A DNA stretch of 64,000 bases, taken from positions 19,793,396 to 19,857,395 of the forward strand of contig NC_079366.1 in NCBI RefSeq assembly GCF_021018895.1, given 5' to 3'. A program made the position numbers and the translations under genes. Numbering within the stretch: the first letter of the stretch is position 1; every line of letters starts with the position of its first letter. Below are positions 24,301 through 38,817 of the stretch, piece by piece. Source of the stretch: Seriola aureovittata (lineage: Eukaryota > Chordata > Actinopteri > Carangiformes > Carangidae). The notes beneath the pieces are model-generated. The model had not been told where the DNA came from. It worked only from the letters and a program-made list of their open reading frames with translations, and searched no databases.

Positions 24301-27300
24301 CTGAAAAATGATTAAATGAATACTTGCATATGCATAAAAGATTTGTCGGCCATATTAATCCTGTGTAAATGTTTAGGACCTATCTTTCACAGATCAATAT
24401 GCTCGCTGATCAGACACGACACACAGTGCAAAATGACAGCTAGCCTGGCTTCCTCAGAGCATGAGGAATTCTTGTTGCATCAGTAAGTCAAATGGGCTTT
24501 CGCCGTCTGTTAACACTCAGGGTAACACAATAGAACAACATACAAGCCTGTGGGAACCCAGCCAATATCAATATATCACCTCAAGTGCCAATTATACTCA
24601 TTAAAAGAATGAAATGTGAAAATGTGAAACTGCCTGGTTAGCAGCTGGAAAATCATTATCACATTCACTTCACAACAATGTAACTCAACTGTAAGTGTAC
24701 ATTTGATCATCAAGCAGTCCAGCTAAGTGACTGCGTGTGTGCAGACACTCTGGCACAAGAGGTCAAACAATGAGTAAATGTAAAACATTTGGAAATCACC
24801 TTAAGAATCCTTCCAGTAATTTTGGCAAACAGTGCTGTTGTTAATTGTTGTGGGTGCTCTGCAGAAATACTATGACCACAAAGCCAGCTGCTGAGGAATT
24901 ATAATCTATATTCTCCACTGATACAAATGTATGTTTTGAAAATGCATGCATTTCTGACCATTTCATACAATGTCTATAAAATGATCTATCCATATTTAAT
25001 ATTGGTAATCACTTTGTACAGAGCTGTTTTCATTTTGACATTAAAAGGCATTGTTCTTAAACACATTAAATCTACCTTGTTAAAACAATAAATCGTGAAA
25101 ACTTCCAAGGGCATGAATACTGTACTGTCTGCACTGTACGTCTCCCATTCCAGTGACTAATAGTGTTTCTGCAGGATGTCCAACAAATGCTACATGTCTT
25201 CTGTCAGAAAAAAAAATGGAAAACAGTATCCATTTAAAATGATTCATCATTTGTGCAAACTGCCACAATATTGTCATTTTAATTAGTGCATTGTAGAACT
25301 GATCTGTACATATTTGTACAACAAGGCATACAGTATATTAATCTTGAAAATTCAGATGTAATGATGGGCAGAGGCTTTTGTGTTTCACACAGTGGAGTGT
25401 ATGTAAAGCCATTGTTGATGATTTCTGAATGAAAACTGATCTTGCTGACTGCAAACACATTAATGTCCCAATATAGTAATTGGTCTTATAGCAAAACCCC
25501 ATGTATCACAATGACAATGATTATCCAGATCTCTGCATTCTTAGCTTGAGCCATGGATGTTGCCATAGTAACACGAGTATGTCTTATCAAGTACAGCCCT
25601 TGTGATTTTTCACTGCAACTTATTTAGGCTGTTCACTGTAGGTATGACAACAGGCTATTGAGTTGTTGCATTCATTTCCATGTTAATAGAGTTAACAGCC
25701 ATTGTGTGTTAGCTTAACCTTTGATCTTGCCTTGTCAAATTGTTGTCAGCTAATATTAAATTAGGCTAGTAATAGAGGCTTTTTATGTAAATGATGTAAA
25801 ATGCTTTCAAACTATAAATAGGCATAATTCAGCTGAGAGCTAATATGATGGTCTGTGTGATATCAAAACATTTTTGCTGCGCTTTAATGATCAGATTGTG
25901 AAAAGCCATTTATGATACAGGATATTCAGAGCGGCTGATGTTAATGTTATTCATGATAATCACAGTATATTTTTTTGGATTTAGCGCTATGATGGTTCAG
26001 CATGCATAAAGCATATTTCTGCAGTTTTGTTGCTGAAGAAGCTAAAGAACCCTGTTAAAAGACTAAAAGTCCAGATTTCACATAATTTTCACCAAATTCT
26101 GTGTAAATATGAGTGAAACTGGTGATTTGAAGTCCCATGTCACAAGTCTGGAGACACACAGTACTTTAATCTCTGTAGCATTTTGCTTGCACAGCATAAC
26201 CACAAAGGGCAGATTTTATTTGAACTACGTAGTCACTTTGTAGCTCCAACTCGTCACATACTTGCGCTTCCTCCCTCGTTGAAATAATGAGGCTGTTTGA
26301 TGTGAGACCACTATGGGCCGTAATGAGAGGAGTAGACTGTTCAGGACACATGAAAGCTCTTCAGTTCATTTGGACCATGAGCGGCCATTACAGCACGGGA
26401 CCGAGACACCATGGAGGTCTCCTGACTTTATGAAGGGGCGCAGGATTTAATGATGGAGGCAACAGCTAAATCTGTCACCCTTTTAACTTCTCGTGGAGGG
26501 AGGGAGAAAATATTTCAGAGGTGTTAAACATAGGCAGACCTACAACATCTGAGGGTAGGGTGAATGGCCCATATGAACAGAAACATGGTCACATTAAAAA
26601 TGACTTTCTACAGAACAGGTTCCGCAGGAGATCACAAATGAAGAGAATCTGCTACATAAACTAAAGTCCTTGATTGTACCAGCTCTGCGACTGTTTAAGT
26701 GATTGTTCAACTTCAATCATGCTTCTGTGTTCGTTCATAATGATAATTTCTTTGAGGGTTATTCTGTTTTCACGACCCGCAAAGTGATGAATCCATAAAT
26801 TATCTTTTTTATCATCCAGAGGCAGGAAGCAGCACATCTACCTCTCATCATATCAATCTCTTCCTCCTTCACAAGACGCCACTGTCAGTGGTGCCAGAAG
26901 AGACACAAACACAGAGAGTGGATGAGTAGGAGGAAGGAGAAGCTGATGGTGATGGAAGGATCAGCATCTATTCACTTATCTGCAGGATGACAGAGGAAGA
27001 GCCCCAGCTGAGATGGGGTTAATATTTCTCCAGGCTAAGTTCGGGGGAACATTGTGATTTGTCACCTCAGTGGTAAGCCCCAGTGCCACGAATCTAGTTA
27101 ATGGTTAGACACAGCATCCTGCCACTTGGACACCATTTTGGCTTCATAACAAAAGGAAGGCCTGCCTCAGCCACTGAGTACTGTGAAGGACCGGGGCCCC
27201 TGTCACTATCTGTCTCCCCAGAGATGGCAGTTCCTGATCAGTTAATAGTTAACGGACATGTGGATGCATCAATCCTGAGGAGTGACAAGGAGTATAAATG

Positions 27301-28169
27301 CACAAATACACAGACGGTGGGAGCCCAATGCTGATGCTGTAAACATATCTTGTTAACAGGAAGCAGACCCTATGCCGCCACAGCATTGAGTGACAGGATC
27401 GCAGATGACTAACAACAACAGCAGAGAATCTTTTTTAACCCTCTGCAGTTTCCTCACTAAGCATTTGTGCTACTAATTCTTCAAAGCTGTAATTAGCATT
27501 ATGCAATTTGATTTGAGAAAAGTTTTAAATGGCAAGCAACAGAAATTATTTGCACCTGTGGCAAAAAAAGGAAACCAGTATGTTTTTAAAACATACTGAC
27601 TGAATCAGAGGCTTCTAAGAGTATAGAAAGATAACTTTATACTTGTTCTTTAAATGCTTTCCTTGTACCAAGGAATGAATTACAACTTTAACTCCTTGAT
27701 ACACTACTCGGTTTCTCCATTTTCAGCCTTACTTGGCCATAACATACTCTTCAAAGCTGCAAAAGCAATTACAAAAACTACAACCTATATCACATTGTTA
27801 ATTCTCATGGTGATTGCTTACAACACAAGACAAGGGAATTTGGGGAACTGCAGTGAGAGAAAGTGTTTCGATTTTTAAATGTGCACTGCTGTTCTGACTC
27901 ATACATATGAAAGCCCCCATTTAAAGTGCCAAGAATCACAGGAGGGGGACAAAACACGTCTCTTAAGGTTTCCAACACTCTACAGGTTTGAGATCAGAGA
28001 CAGCTTCTGTCTGATTTATGGTCGGGGCTTTTAGGCTTGGGAAACATACTGTACTGTATACGCCCCTGTGTGACCCCAGCATGGCTCCTATACACTCAGA
28101 CAGGGAGAGACGTCACTCTTTGCACCCACCCCCGGTGAAAGTGACGGCCCATCACAGGCTAAAAGCCAT

Positions 28170-28192
28170 GGGGGGGGGGGGGGGGGGGGGGG
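28170..28192. repeat. poly-G tract (23 G)
   Basis: Uninterrupted homopolymer of 23 G followed by GGCTGGCTGGCTGG. Length is prone to sequencing error. Confidence 0.95.
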
Positions 28193-28397
28193 CTGGCTGG
28201 CTGGCCATTATGTACTGCTGAGGGGGAACAGTGAGGAATGAGGATATGAGGGGAGGAGATGGTGTGTGATACTAAAGCTCTGCTATGCCGCCAACCAGAG
28301 GGGGGGTACAGCAGCCGGTAGCATGGTTCAGATGAGTAAAGTACTTTTAATTTGTGCTCAGCAGCATCATAGGATATCCTACTGATGCTCATGGAAA

Positions 28398-28504
28398 CCA
28401 GTGGTGGAAAGTAACTATGTACATTAACTCAAGTACTGTACTTAACTACACATCTGAAGAGCTTGTACTTTACTTGATTTATTTTATACCTACTGTATAA
28501 TGCG
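28398..28504 (+). repeat. dispersed repeat, left half (host of a nested insertion)
   Basis: CCAGTGGTGGAAAGTAACTA, then CTCAAGTACTGTACTTAA and CTTGTACTTTACTTG, are the well-known left end of a teleost interspersed repeat. The matching continuation resumes at 29273 after a Tc1-like relic. Confidence 0.75.
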
Positions 28505-29272
28505 CTAGGTCAGAGGAGAATGGTCAGACTTGTTGGAGCTGACAGAAAAGCTACGGTAACTCAGATAACCACTCTTGACAACTGTGGTGAGCAGAAAAGC
28601 ATCTCGGAGTGCAGAACACGTCAAACCTTGAGGCAGATGAGCTACAACATCTGAAGACCTCGTCAGGTTTCACTCCTGTCAGCCCAGAACGGAAATCTGA
28701 GCCCGCAGTGGGCACAGGCTCACCAAAAGTGGACAGATGAAGACTGGAGAAAAAAAAACGTAGCTTGGTCTGATGAATCTGGATTTCTGTTGGCGTCAAT
28801 AGCATGAATCCATGGACCCAACCTGCCTTTTTTTTTTTTAAAAAAACAGTGAAGTCTGCTGGTGGTGGTAGTGTATCTGAGCATTGCTGATGACCATGTG
28901 CATCCCTTTACTGCCACAGGTTACCATCTCCTAATCTAGCATGATAATGCTCCATGTCACAAAGCGTCTCAAACTGGTTTCCTGAACATGACAATGAATT
29001 CACTGTACTTCAGTGGCCTCCCCAGTCACCAGATCTGAAAATAGAACAGCTTTGTGGTGTGGTAGAACAGAGGCTGGAAGCACGAACGTGCAGCTGACAA
29101 ATCTGCAGAAATGATGTGATGCAATCATGTCAACATGGAGCAGAATCTCAAAGAAAACTTTCCAAAATCTTGAGGAATTCATGCCACGAAGAATTGAGAT
29201 TGTTTTGAAAGCAAACAGAGGCCCTAACCAGTATTAGTGTGGTGTTGCTAATAAAGTGTTCAGTGAATGTAT
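28505..29272 (+). pseudogene. Tc1/mariner-like transposase relic
   Basis: Fragments of a Tc1-type DD34E transposase can be read on the plus strand across changing frames. KNVAWSDESGF holds the first catalytic Asp, HDNAPCHKA the second, and QWPPQSPDL the region before the catalytic Glu (the expected N-P-I-E is damaged to K-I-E). The element is broken by frameshifts, a stop after SGFLLAS, a T/A homopolymer expansion at about 28829-28847 and an internal loss of roughly 200 bp between the first and second Asp blocks. The right end CTAATAAAGTGTTCAGTGAA resembles the terminal repeat of this family; the left terminus is missing. It cannot encode active enzyme. Confidence 0.88.
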
Positions 29273-29415
29273 ATTTACTAGTTATATTGCAGATTTCACA
29301 TGTAAAGCACATGATCAGCTGATAAAATATGATGCAAGGCTATAAAAGTGCCATGCAGTATACAAGGTGCCTACGATTAACACCACCTTAGCACCTATTT
29401 ACGACATTGAAAATT
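29273..29415 (+). repeat. dispersed repeat, continuation after the Tc1-like insertion
   Basis: GCAGATTTCACATGTAAAGC, ATAAAATATGATGCA and the ACACCACCTTAGC segment continue the repeat whose left end is at 28398-28504. The interruption coincides with the transposase relic. Confidence 0.55.
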
Positions 29416-30013
29416 TGCGTACAAGTTAATGAATCGTAATAACAATCCAATGATACAAGCTACAATAATTAAAGCCATGAAAACCTCATTTATCGGTCGC
29501 TTTTTACTGTGAGTGATTGGGTCAAACATGATTTTCTACTAAAGTTAAAAAAGTTTTGGTCATTTCACATGAGTTTTTCTCACTATTTTGAGGAGGATTG
29601 TTGTTTATTTTTGTCATCAGTATTTACAGGCATAGAGAAATATTTAATATTTGAGCTGAAGTTTTCAGGGGCTTTAACACTTTGAAAGGGGCCATTGTAA
29701 CTCAAGTACATTAACACAGCAGTAACATTATGAATGCAATAATGGAAACTACAGCTGTTGTAACTTACAACAGCAGAAAATATCACACCCTATATGACAT
29801 GATGGTGTAAATATCGCCACATCTGAAAGGCTACTGAATAAAAATAAATAAATAAAATAAAAAAATAAAAAATGATATATATATATAGACTGTATGCTCA
29901 GCATCCTACAGTCTGTTTGAGAGTAGAATCTTCCTCAGCAAAATCTTGTTGAGAAGTTATTAATTTATTTATCATACAAATTTATCACGATCTACAACTT
30001 TTCTGAAAAAAAT

Positions 30014-30246
30014 GAAGAATACAATAGAACACAATAGAACAGGACAGAATGCAATAGAATAGAATTGACACACAACACAACACAACAGAGCAGAACAGAA
30101 TAGAACACAATAGAATAGAGCAGAACAGAATGCAATAGGATAGAATTGACCAGGATAGACTAGAACAGATGACAAAACAACAGAATAGAATAGAATTCAC
30201 CTGAACAGAACAGAATTGAATATAATAGAATGGAACATAATAGTTC
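30014..30246. repeat. degenerate AATAG/AACAG pentanucleotide array
   Basis: About 230 bp of five- and ten-base units (AGAAC, AGAAT, ACAAT) with point changes, including an internal repeat of AGAATGCAATAG(A/G)ATAGAATTGAC. It gives false Cys/Phe/Leu-rich ORFs on the minus strand. Confidence 0.92.
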
Positions 30247-30719
30247 TATGAATTCTAAAACAAAACTAAAAATACAGTCATACATAAATTAAGTGATAAA
30301 CCGTCATAAACACCTTCTGTGTGATTTAAGTCACTCATGTTCCTGGCCAGAATATAATGAGGCTCTCTCTCTCTTCACTGCTGTTCTTTACTAATGGCTC
30401 CAATTCACAACTATCAGAATTCAGCGGGCATTAAAACAACTGTTGCAGCAGAGAAAGCAAGCTGCTAATGCTGAAGTAGCTATATTTTGCATACATTTCA
30501 TGGAGCTCGGAAAAGCGACGCTTGATTTTGATGGTTAATTTAGATGCAGAATACATACTGTAGTTGGCGTTGAGGCTGGTGTGCACATGCAAATCGTCGC
30601 CCTGCTTGAGGGTGCACTGTATGAGCGGAGCGTGTTCAGCCCACTCATTTTTATACTACTAGTCTTTATGTCCCAGCCCAGCCTCCTCTACCAGTCTCTG
30701 ATTCCATCTTGGCAATGAC

Positions 30720-30782
30720 AGACACACACACATACATACACACACACACACATACACACACACACACACAGACACACACACT
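30720..30782. repeat. imperfect (CA)n microsatellite
   Basis: CA units interrupted by CATA and GACA. Confidence 0.93.
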
Positions 30783-32429
30783 AATACACTTCACATACAC
30801 TCTCAATAGGCCTCCCTCACTCACTTCTTTCTCTCACTGAAACACACATGCGCACCGTTTCCTCAGACTTCGACACATTCTCTCAGCTTCTCTATGGGTG
30901 AGCCATCATTATCTAGAGAGAGTGCCAGTGTTTGGCCACAGTATGCCTCCTTCCTAGCGATGAACTGAACAGCCAAGACATAGGCTGCTGGTAGTGACAC
31001 AGCTGTCACAGACATGCCTCATTACTGCTGTTGCAAATGTCAAAGCACTAAAGTAATCACTCAGCTCTACTGGACACATGGTCATACGGTAATTTATTTT
31101 ATGGGAGGAGGGGTTAACACTTGTGAGTGTATGTGGTGATGTTATGTAGATGGGTGGATTTTACACATTTCTTTTGTGAGACGGCTGCATGCTAATGTGA
31201 CAGCAGGTTTCTTAGATATATGCAACAAGTAATAGCATGATGGACATTTTTTTTTTACACAAGCACAAACTTCCTTCAGAGTCATTACTGTCAATCCAGG
31301 AAGCTTTCAACTATGTTATACTACTGTATATATGCACCTGAAGCTTATTTTCTTTACTCCACACATGTCAAAACATATGTGCTGGACAGTTCATTGTTAG
31401 CAGCCCTTTGTTTGAACAACAGAGTGATGAGAGCATAGGTGAGGGTCTTTCTTTTTTTTGTGCATATAGTTGAAGACATATATCATGACTAATTTAAATG
31501 ATCACTCGCTGTCAGAGGTGATGTAACACTGTAATAATTCATCCTGTTGTCACAGCCGTCCGAATTGGGCTGGATCATGGTCAGAGAGGAATTGCTGTGG
31601 AAGTAGGTAAAGAGAAGCTAATCAGGTCCAAATCCGTAAAAGTTCCAGCCGAAAAACCAAAACAATGAGCTGACAGATGCTAAAATGCTCCTTAGTGCTG
31701 AGGCGAAGTACAGACTATGTTAATAATTCTCTGGGTTCGTAACTTCGAGTAAACCATTCTACATTACACTTGATTTATTGTTAATATAAAAGTATTGATT
31801 ATATGTAGCAGCTTTACATTATTTATGTTATGTTATAAATTACCAAAGAGCACCCTGTTCCTGCCCAATCCTGAAGCAACAAGTATCCAGCACACTGGGA
31901 ATTCAGACGAGCAGGTTCAAAAGAAATGACTATATGGCTATTGAGCTATTTGTATGGACTGTTCAGATTCCTAGAGTTTGCCAGTATAGACACAGCTGAA
32001 CCACACCGCTGCGGCAGTATTGTAAGGGCTCATACCTGGAATGTTCCATGGGCAGCTGTAAATTTTCCTGAGTAATTGAATTGCTATGAAGTCATTCAGC
32101 CAGCTAGGGTATGGTCACCGCTTTTCCATTCACTTTAGGTGCAGCATACACCTTAAGTCCTTTGACGTAGTTACCATAGAGATGTTGTGCACATGATAAA
32201 AGTGGCAGACTGGAGTCCTTGACCCTTGAGTTGACTTGTAATTTATGAAGGAGCAAGGAAAAAGTTATTTTCTAAGTCTTGTGCTTTGCCTGATCTGTAA
32301 TACAAATGAAGAATTTGGGAGCCAGAACAATGGAAAGAATTAGGCACTTTAAAATGTTTGCATAACGAGCTCCTTCTTGCTGCAATGGTTCTCTTCTTTT
32401 TAATCACCTGCACTCTCCAGACCACCTAC

Positions 32430-32680
32430 ACCCTTCTTCATGATCAGATACAGGACCGACGGGTTGATGTATGATCCGAGGAATTAATCTGCTAAGCCTG
32501 ATTGCCATTACCGCCATGCGATTATGCACTTTGATTACTGAGCCCACCCCAAGGACCATGACGTGCCCCTGTGCACATTTTAAAGGTGCGCATAAAATTA
32601 TGTGGTGATTACCCCACAATGGATCAATCCACAAGCGAATGAGGCTGTGTGGCCATATAGACCGTCTCAAGTAGGACTGT
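32430..32680. promoter_or_regulatory. possible conserved non-coding element
   Basis: A dense cluster of homeodomain-type cores (GATTA, TAATC, ATTA) with GATGTATGATCC, GGAATTAATC, CATGACGTG and few low-complexity runs. It looks like an enhancer-type element about 6 kb downstream of egr4 (35 kb). Composition is the only evidence. Confidence 0.25.
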
Positions 32681-33399
32681 GATTATTAATAGGTACTTGA
32701 GGTGACCTGATACCTGAAGCTTGGACCACTACAACTGCCTCTGATCCTTCATATAAGCAAATAAATTCATTTTCATACATTCTGAAAGTGATTATTGGAT
32801 TATTGTTGTAGAGGTAGAATTGTTTGGAGTTCAAGCATGGATAAAAGGAATGTTGGGCTCTTCAGAGATGACTGGGGCTGTACTTGTCCCTCTTAAGATA
32901 GACTTCAGACATGTAATGGCAGCACAAATGTAGATGGGCTTGACACTGAGGAGGACAGCATGCCCCAGTTATGAACCTATATAATATAAATGAGCTGGAG
33001 GTCACCATTTGCTTGTGTATGATGCAAAAGAATTAAAAAAAAAAATAGATTATGCACAAAAAAACAAACTTTTGTGTGCCAATCAGAAGAAAGAAAAAGC
33101 TTGTGCTTTACAAGTAACAAACATGTAAGTACATATCATTCTGCAATGACACTTATCCTCAGAATTTGGGCCCATTTAATCCTTCACTGTCATTTATAAG
33201 GATTTTTTTTATTTAATCCTGAGCCAAAGTATTCATTTGGTAAAGCAGATAAATATCCCCATTGACTTATCCAGAAGCAATCCTACATCAAGCGATTAAT
33301 TGGATGAGACAATGAAGAAGTGAAATCACATCTGTTCATGGTTTTTTCTCCGGTTACATATGGAATACGTTAGTCACACAGAAACATTACCTTGGATAA

Positions 33400-33419
33400 C
33401 CCCCCCCCCCCCCCCCCCC
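33400..33419. repeat. poly-C tract (20 C)
   Basis: Uninterrupted run of 20 C. Length unreliable in most sequencing methods. Confidence 0.95.
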
Positions 33420-34537
33420 ATGCAAAAGTCCTAATGTTAGCATGTTTGCATTAGTAACACCCTGGCAAGGATTTAATGTACTTGATGTGCCACCATTAAT
33501 AACAGAGGTCCATGTTCTGAGAAACCATGGTTCTCAGTGGCGGTCATATGTCCTCCTTGCACAATTACTTAATGGCTTCAGCAATTACACATATTTACTG
33601 GAGAAAAAACAAACATAAATGTCAGTCAGTGGAAAGGAACTGCTTTTATGTCTTTTGTCTGTATCAAAGCATGAGTTTGGTAAGGTTTATGACAAGGTAA
33701 ACGTATTTGATAAAGACGACACAGCTGAAACCGTACTCACATGCTGTAGATATCAAGGACCATTTACAGTATGCAAATGCGAATTTGAGCTTCCAAATGC
33801 ACAAATGCAGAAATTCCATCACTGGCCAGGGTTCAATAACTCTTCAGTCTTCAAGTGTCTGGATAATGGTCACTGTGACTGCACATCACTGCAATTCAAA
33901 GCCTCAACTATCCATCACTGGACAATGTTTGCCACTAAAACAACATGGATAAGCGAGTGCATGTTGATGCCGGTTGGGCCCTGTGCTATTGTAAGTGATG
34001 ATGAGTGATGGACAGGAGAGGATGGGTACATACTATTCAGTGCTCCATGTGGCAGCTTGCATTTTCACACTGGTACAGTATGTTTGTCAGCTACAGACAA
34101 CGCAGGCACTTACGCACTGCCGTGGGCAAGCAGAGTAGTGTTCTGCCAGCCGACTGCGTCATGGGCACATGCATGTCCTACGTACCACCGCGGAGTCCCT
34201 GGTAATGCATGTCTGCATAATTTGCAATGACAGACTGTAAGATCTTGGCATCATGAAAAGATGCACAGAGCACAAAGCATCTTGGAAACCCACTTTATGT
34301 ATTGAAACAACAGTCTTCTTCCCCAAATCTCTTGCATGTACACTTTGCACCATAAATGAGTCACCTTTTCTGACTTACTTGTATTACTTGTACTATGCTC
34401 AGAAGTGTGCGAATTTTACCAATTCGTATGAAAATACATTTTGGTCTGTTCTTGATGTAGTGACATACAAAATTTGTTGTCTTGAAAAAATGTCCTCAAC
34501 ATCAGAATTGGCAGAAATTGCTTGCACCACTGCATTT

Positions 34538-34581
34538 TCTCTCTCTCTCTCTCTCTCTTAATTCTAGTAGAGAGATTTCAA

Positions 34582-34617
<36 letters not shown>

Positions 34618-34686
34618 TAATTCTAGTAGAGAGATCTCAAGTCTCTCTCGCTCTCTCTCTCTTTTAATTCTAGTAGAGAGATTTCA
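34538..34686. repeat. compound minisatellite: (CT)n plus a 26-bp spacer, three copies
   Basis: The block TTAATTCTAGTAGAGAGAT(T/C)TCA occurs three times (about 34559, 34617 and 34664), separated by CT runs of 12-30 bp. The regular alternation suggests unit duplication by unequal exchange or slippage. Confidence 0.93.
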
Positions 34687-35274
34687 TGGCACAGAGACCA
34701 TTAACTTCATTTACAAGAATGCACAGGCAGTTTTGACAAGAGGAAATTTCAGTACCACCATTCTTTGAGAGAAAAAAATACATGATAATAGACCATAATT
34801 GCATTCAGCAATTGAGTGGAAATTAATATCTCTTTATTGCAAAAATGGATGAGTGAATGAACAAAGGAATGAATGAGCCGAGAGCATCAGATCATCTCAC
34901 TGACATGGCAAGAAAATGTCCTGCTTAACAGGTTTCCTGTAGAGATTATCATGGCGTTCTTGATGTTCATCTCTACATTTACGTCAGGATGAAAGTGATA
35001 TTTGAAGGCGAGGGGACTCAGAATCACAGCACTGAGTAACAGGGTGTTCACTTTATTGTGTTTGATTCAAAAGCCTTGTGATTCACAGGGCAGAGAGTTG
35101 TCTAATGTTAGGGCTACAGTGTGGTGCCACAGGTGGCCTGTTATAATGTATATTTTGGGAAGAGATACACTCATCCGAATGCTGTGATGGGGGGTCTCAA
35201 AGCATGTATGAAACAGACCGGGCAAAGTCAGAGAGGAAAATATAGTTGATCATTCTGAACCATGCACAAGAAAC

Positions 35275-36734
35275 TTGCTGTTTCCAGAAAATGTTTATTT
35301 TGTTCATAAACTTTTCATAAAAATAACAACATCAATATTAATTTAAAGTATTGTAGAAACTGTGTATGTACAAAATCTTTACTTGAACAGTTAATATAAC
35401 TTAAGGCGAGTTAAATTACTTTTTTGCAGTACCCTGTTGGTGACAATGCCACCAAACGCTCAACATTGTTTTATTTTAAAGTTTTTTTTTGTTTGTTTTT
35501 TTTTTTTGCTAAAGTGAACATTTCAGCATTTAGTATCTCCAGTAAAAGATACCAGGTGTCAAAAGCCTTTCATCATCAAAGTAAAGTCCACAGAAACTCG
35601 CAGCAATGTGTGCTACCTGATTACTCAAAAGCAATGTTTATATGATTTGCTAGTCATTTCTAGCTTGATTAAACATACTTCTGTACATACTGTAAAATCA
35701 TTTTTGTTGAAAAGCCGTACCACAACTAGTGTACATTCTGGTCCCTTTTAAATCTAGATCAGCAGTTCAATGAAATAACTCTTATCATACCAACAATGGG
35801 ATGAAGTGCGAAAATGTTTCTGATATCAAATTGTAACATTTAAAATATTGTGTTACTAAACAGTAGCCCTCAAAAAACCAAGACATTATTAATGTTTTAG
35901 AATACATTTCACCTTAGAAATGACACTCAAATGTGATAAATGTAAAATATACAGTTAGCTATAAAAATACAAAGAAGTACAGTAATACAAATATATTTAT
36001 TTCCCATTTATGATATATCTTTCACAATTGTAATAATCCAAACAATTGTAACACAACACAAAGACCAATGACAAAAAACACTGACAGCCAAATGATAAGA
36101 AGTTAAACAAACACTAAATTTGATCAAAGATGGACAGCTTTATGGTCAAAGCCATAAATTATGTTAGCCTACATTCATGTCAATAACCTTCACTGTGGAG
36201 TGAAGGAGTACCTTGACAGTGGCTGATATTCCGGTTAAAGGAAAGAAAACACATAAACATGCATTTTAAGAAACATAGTCCAAACCATTGCTCTAAGAAT
36301 GCTAAAAGCAGAAAATAAGAATCTTAAATGGAGATATTAATAATCTGTAAGTGCAATCCATCCAGGCTCAGAGGCGGATGGAGGTTGGAGCTGTCCAGAT
36401 GAAGAGGTGCTGAACAGCAGTCATGCAATGCCGCAGCAGAGAGGTTTGGCTCTACTGACAGTATCAGCAACAAGTCACTGTTGATCTGGTTACCGACTTT
36501 TACAACTTATGCATCTTTGCATAAAGTCAGCACCATCAGCAGCAGACAATAAGGCCGAAGCAGACCTCTTTCTCCCTCTCTGCTCCTCAAAAACTGCAAT
36601 ATTCGCAAAACCTCTTATGTCAGGCATTGGCTTGCCAGTCAGACCAACTCAGACATCAAGTTGTATAGTCAGCTGGCTTATCTTCCAAGACGGAAAGATC
36701 CTAATATTATATGTGTGGACACATAGCCGTGTCT
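35275..36734 (-). other. egr4: egr4 3' UTR, AU-rich
   Basis: AT-rich DNA following the stop codon, ending near the distal AATAAA. Minus-strand ATTTA pentamers lie at 35749, 35937, 36115, 36155 and 36325 among others, as expected for an unstable immediate-early mRNA. The end is inferred, not seen. Confidence 0.6.
35294..35299 (-). terminator. egr4: egr4 polyadenylation signal (distal candidate)
   Basis: AATAAA on the minus strand about 1.4 kb after the egr4 stop. A second AATAAA at 35996-36001 is a possible proximal site. Confidence 0.55.
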
Positions 36735-38480
<1,746 letters not shown>

Positions 38481-38720
38481 AATGATGCACTTAGAAGTCC
38501 GTCTCTCCCAGGGAAAAAGGTAAAAGGGGGAAAATGTAAAACAAATTATGCAGATGACTGTTTTCTTTCAACCCCCCTTTTGATGGTTTTCAACAAATGA
38601 TCCAAAGTGGTCTGTGTCAAAAGGTGTAAAAAGCAATTAAAGGTATTCCTTTTCGTCTCTGCTCCTCGGTAGGTATTTGCTTGCTGTGGATTTCACATCA
38701 GCGACTTCCCCTTTCTCTCC

Positions 38721-38727
38721 TTATATA
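38721..38727 (-). promoter_or_regulatory. egr4: TATA box of egr4
   Basis: TATATAA on the minus strand, about 240 bases upstream of the start codon and about 80 bp from the CArG box. Confidence 0.8.
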
Positions 38728-38807
38728 CACTTTGGCAGCTCCCTCGGCCCTCCTCCCCATTCATCAGCTCCAGTGAGAGGATTCCCCGCTGCGTGTAAAC
38801 TTCATGC

Positions 38808-38817
38808 CCATATATGG
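38808..38817. promoter_or_regulatory. egr4: serum response element (CArG box)
   Basis: CCATATATGG is a perfect palindromic CC(A/T)6GG, the binding site of serum response factor. A GGAA core about 23 bp away could hold an Elk-type Ets partner. Confidence 0.85.

Larger units (their letters stand above)
18920..35280. other. intergenic region between fbxo41 5' end and egr4 3' end
   Basis: About 16 kb in which I can support no gene. ORFs are short and lack domains. It holds a repeat fragment (19546-19650), GA, CA, G, C, CT and pentanucleotide tracts, a nested transposon relic (28398-29415) and a possible regulatory block (32430-32680). The 129-aa ORF at 33619-34008 has no recognisable motif. Confidence 0.7.

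Noticed and set aside
33619..34008. 129-aa plus-strand ORF, Cys/His-containing
   Set aside because: Cys and His spacing fits no known finger. It contains internally repeated CCATCACTGG segments and looks like chance in non-coding DNA.
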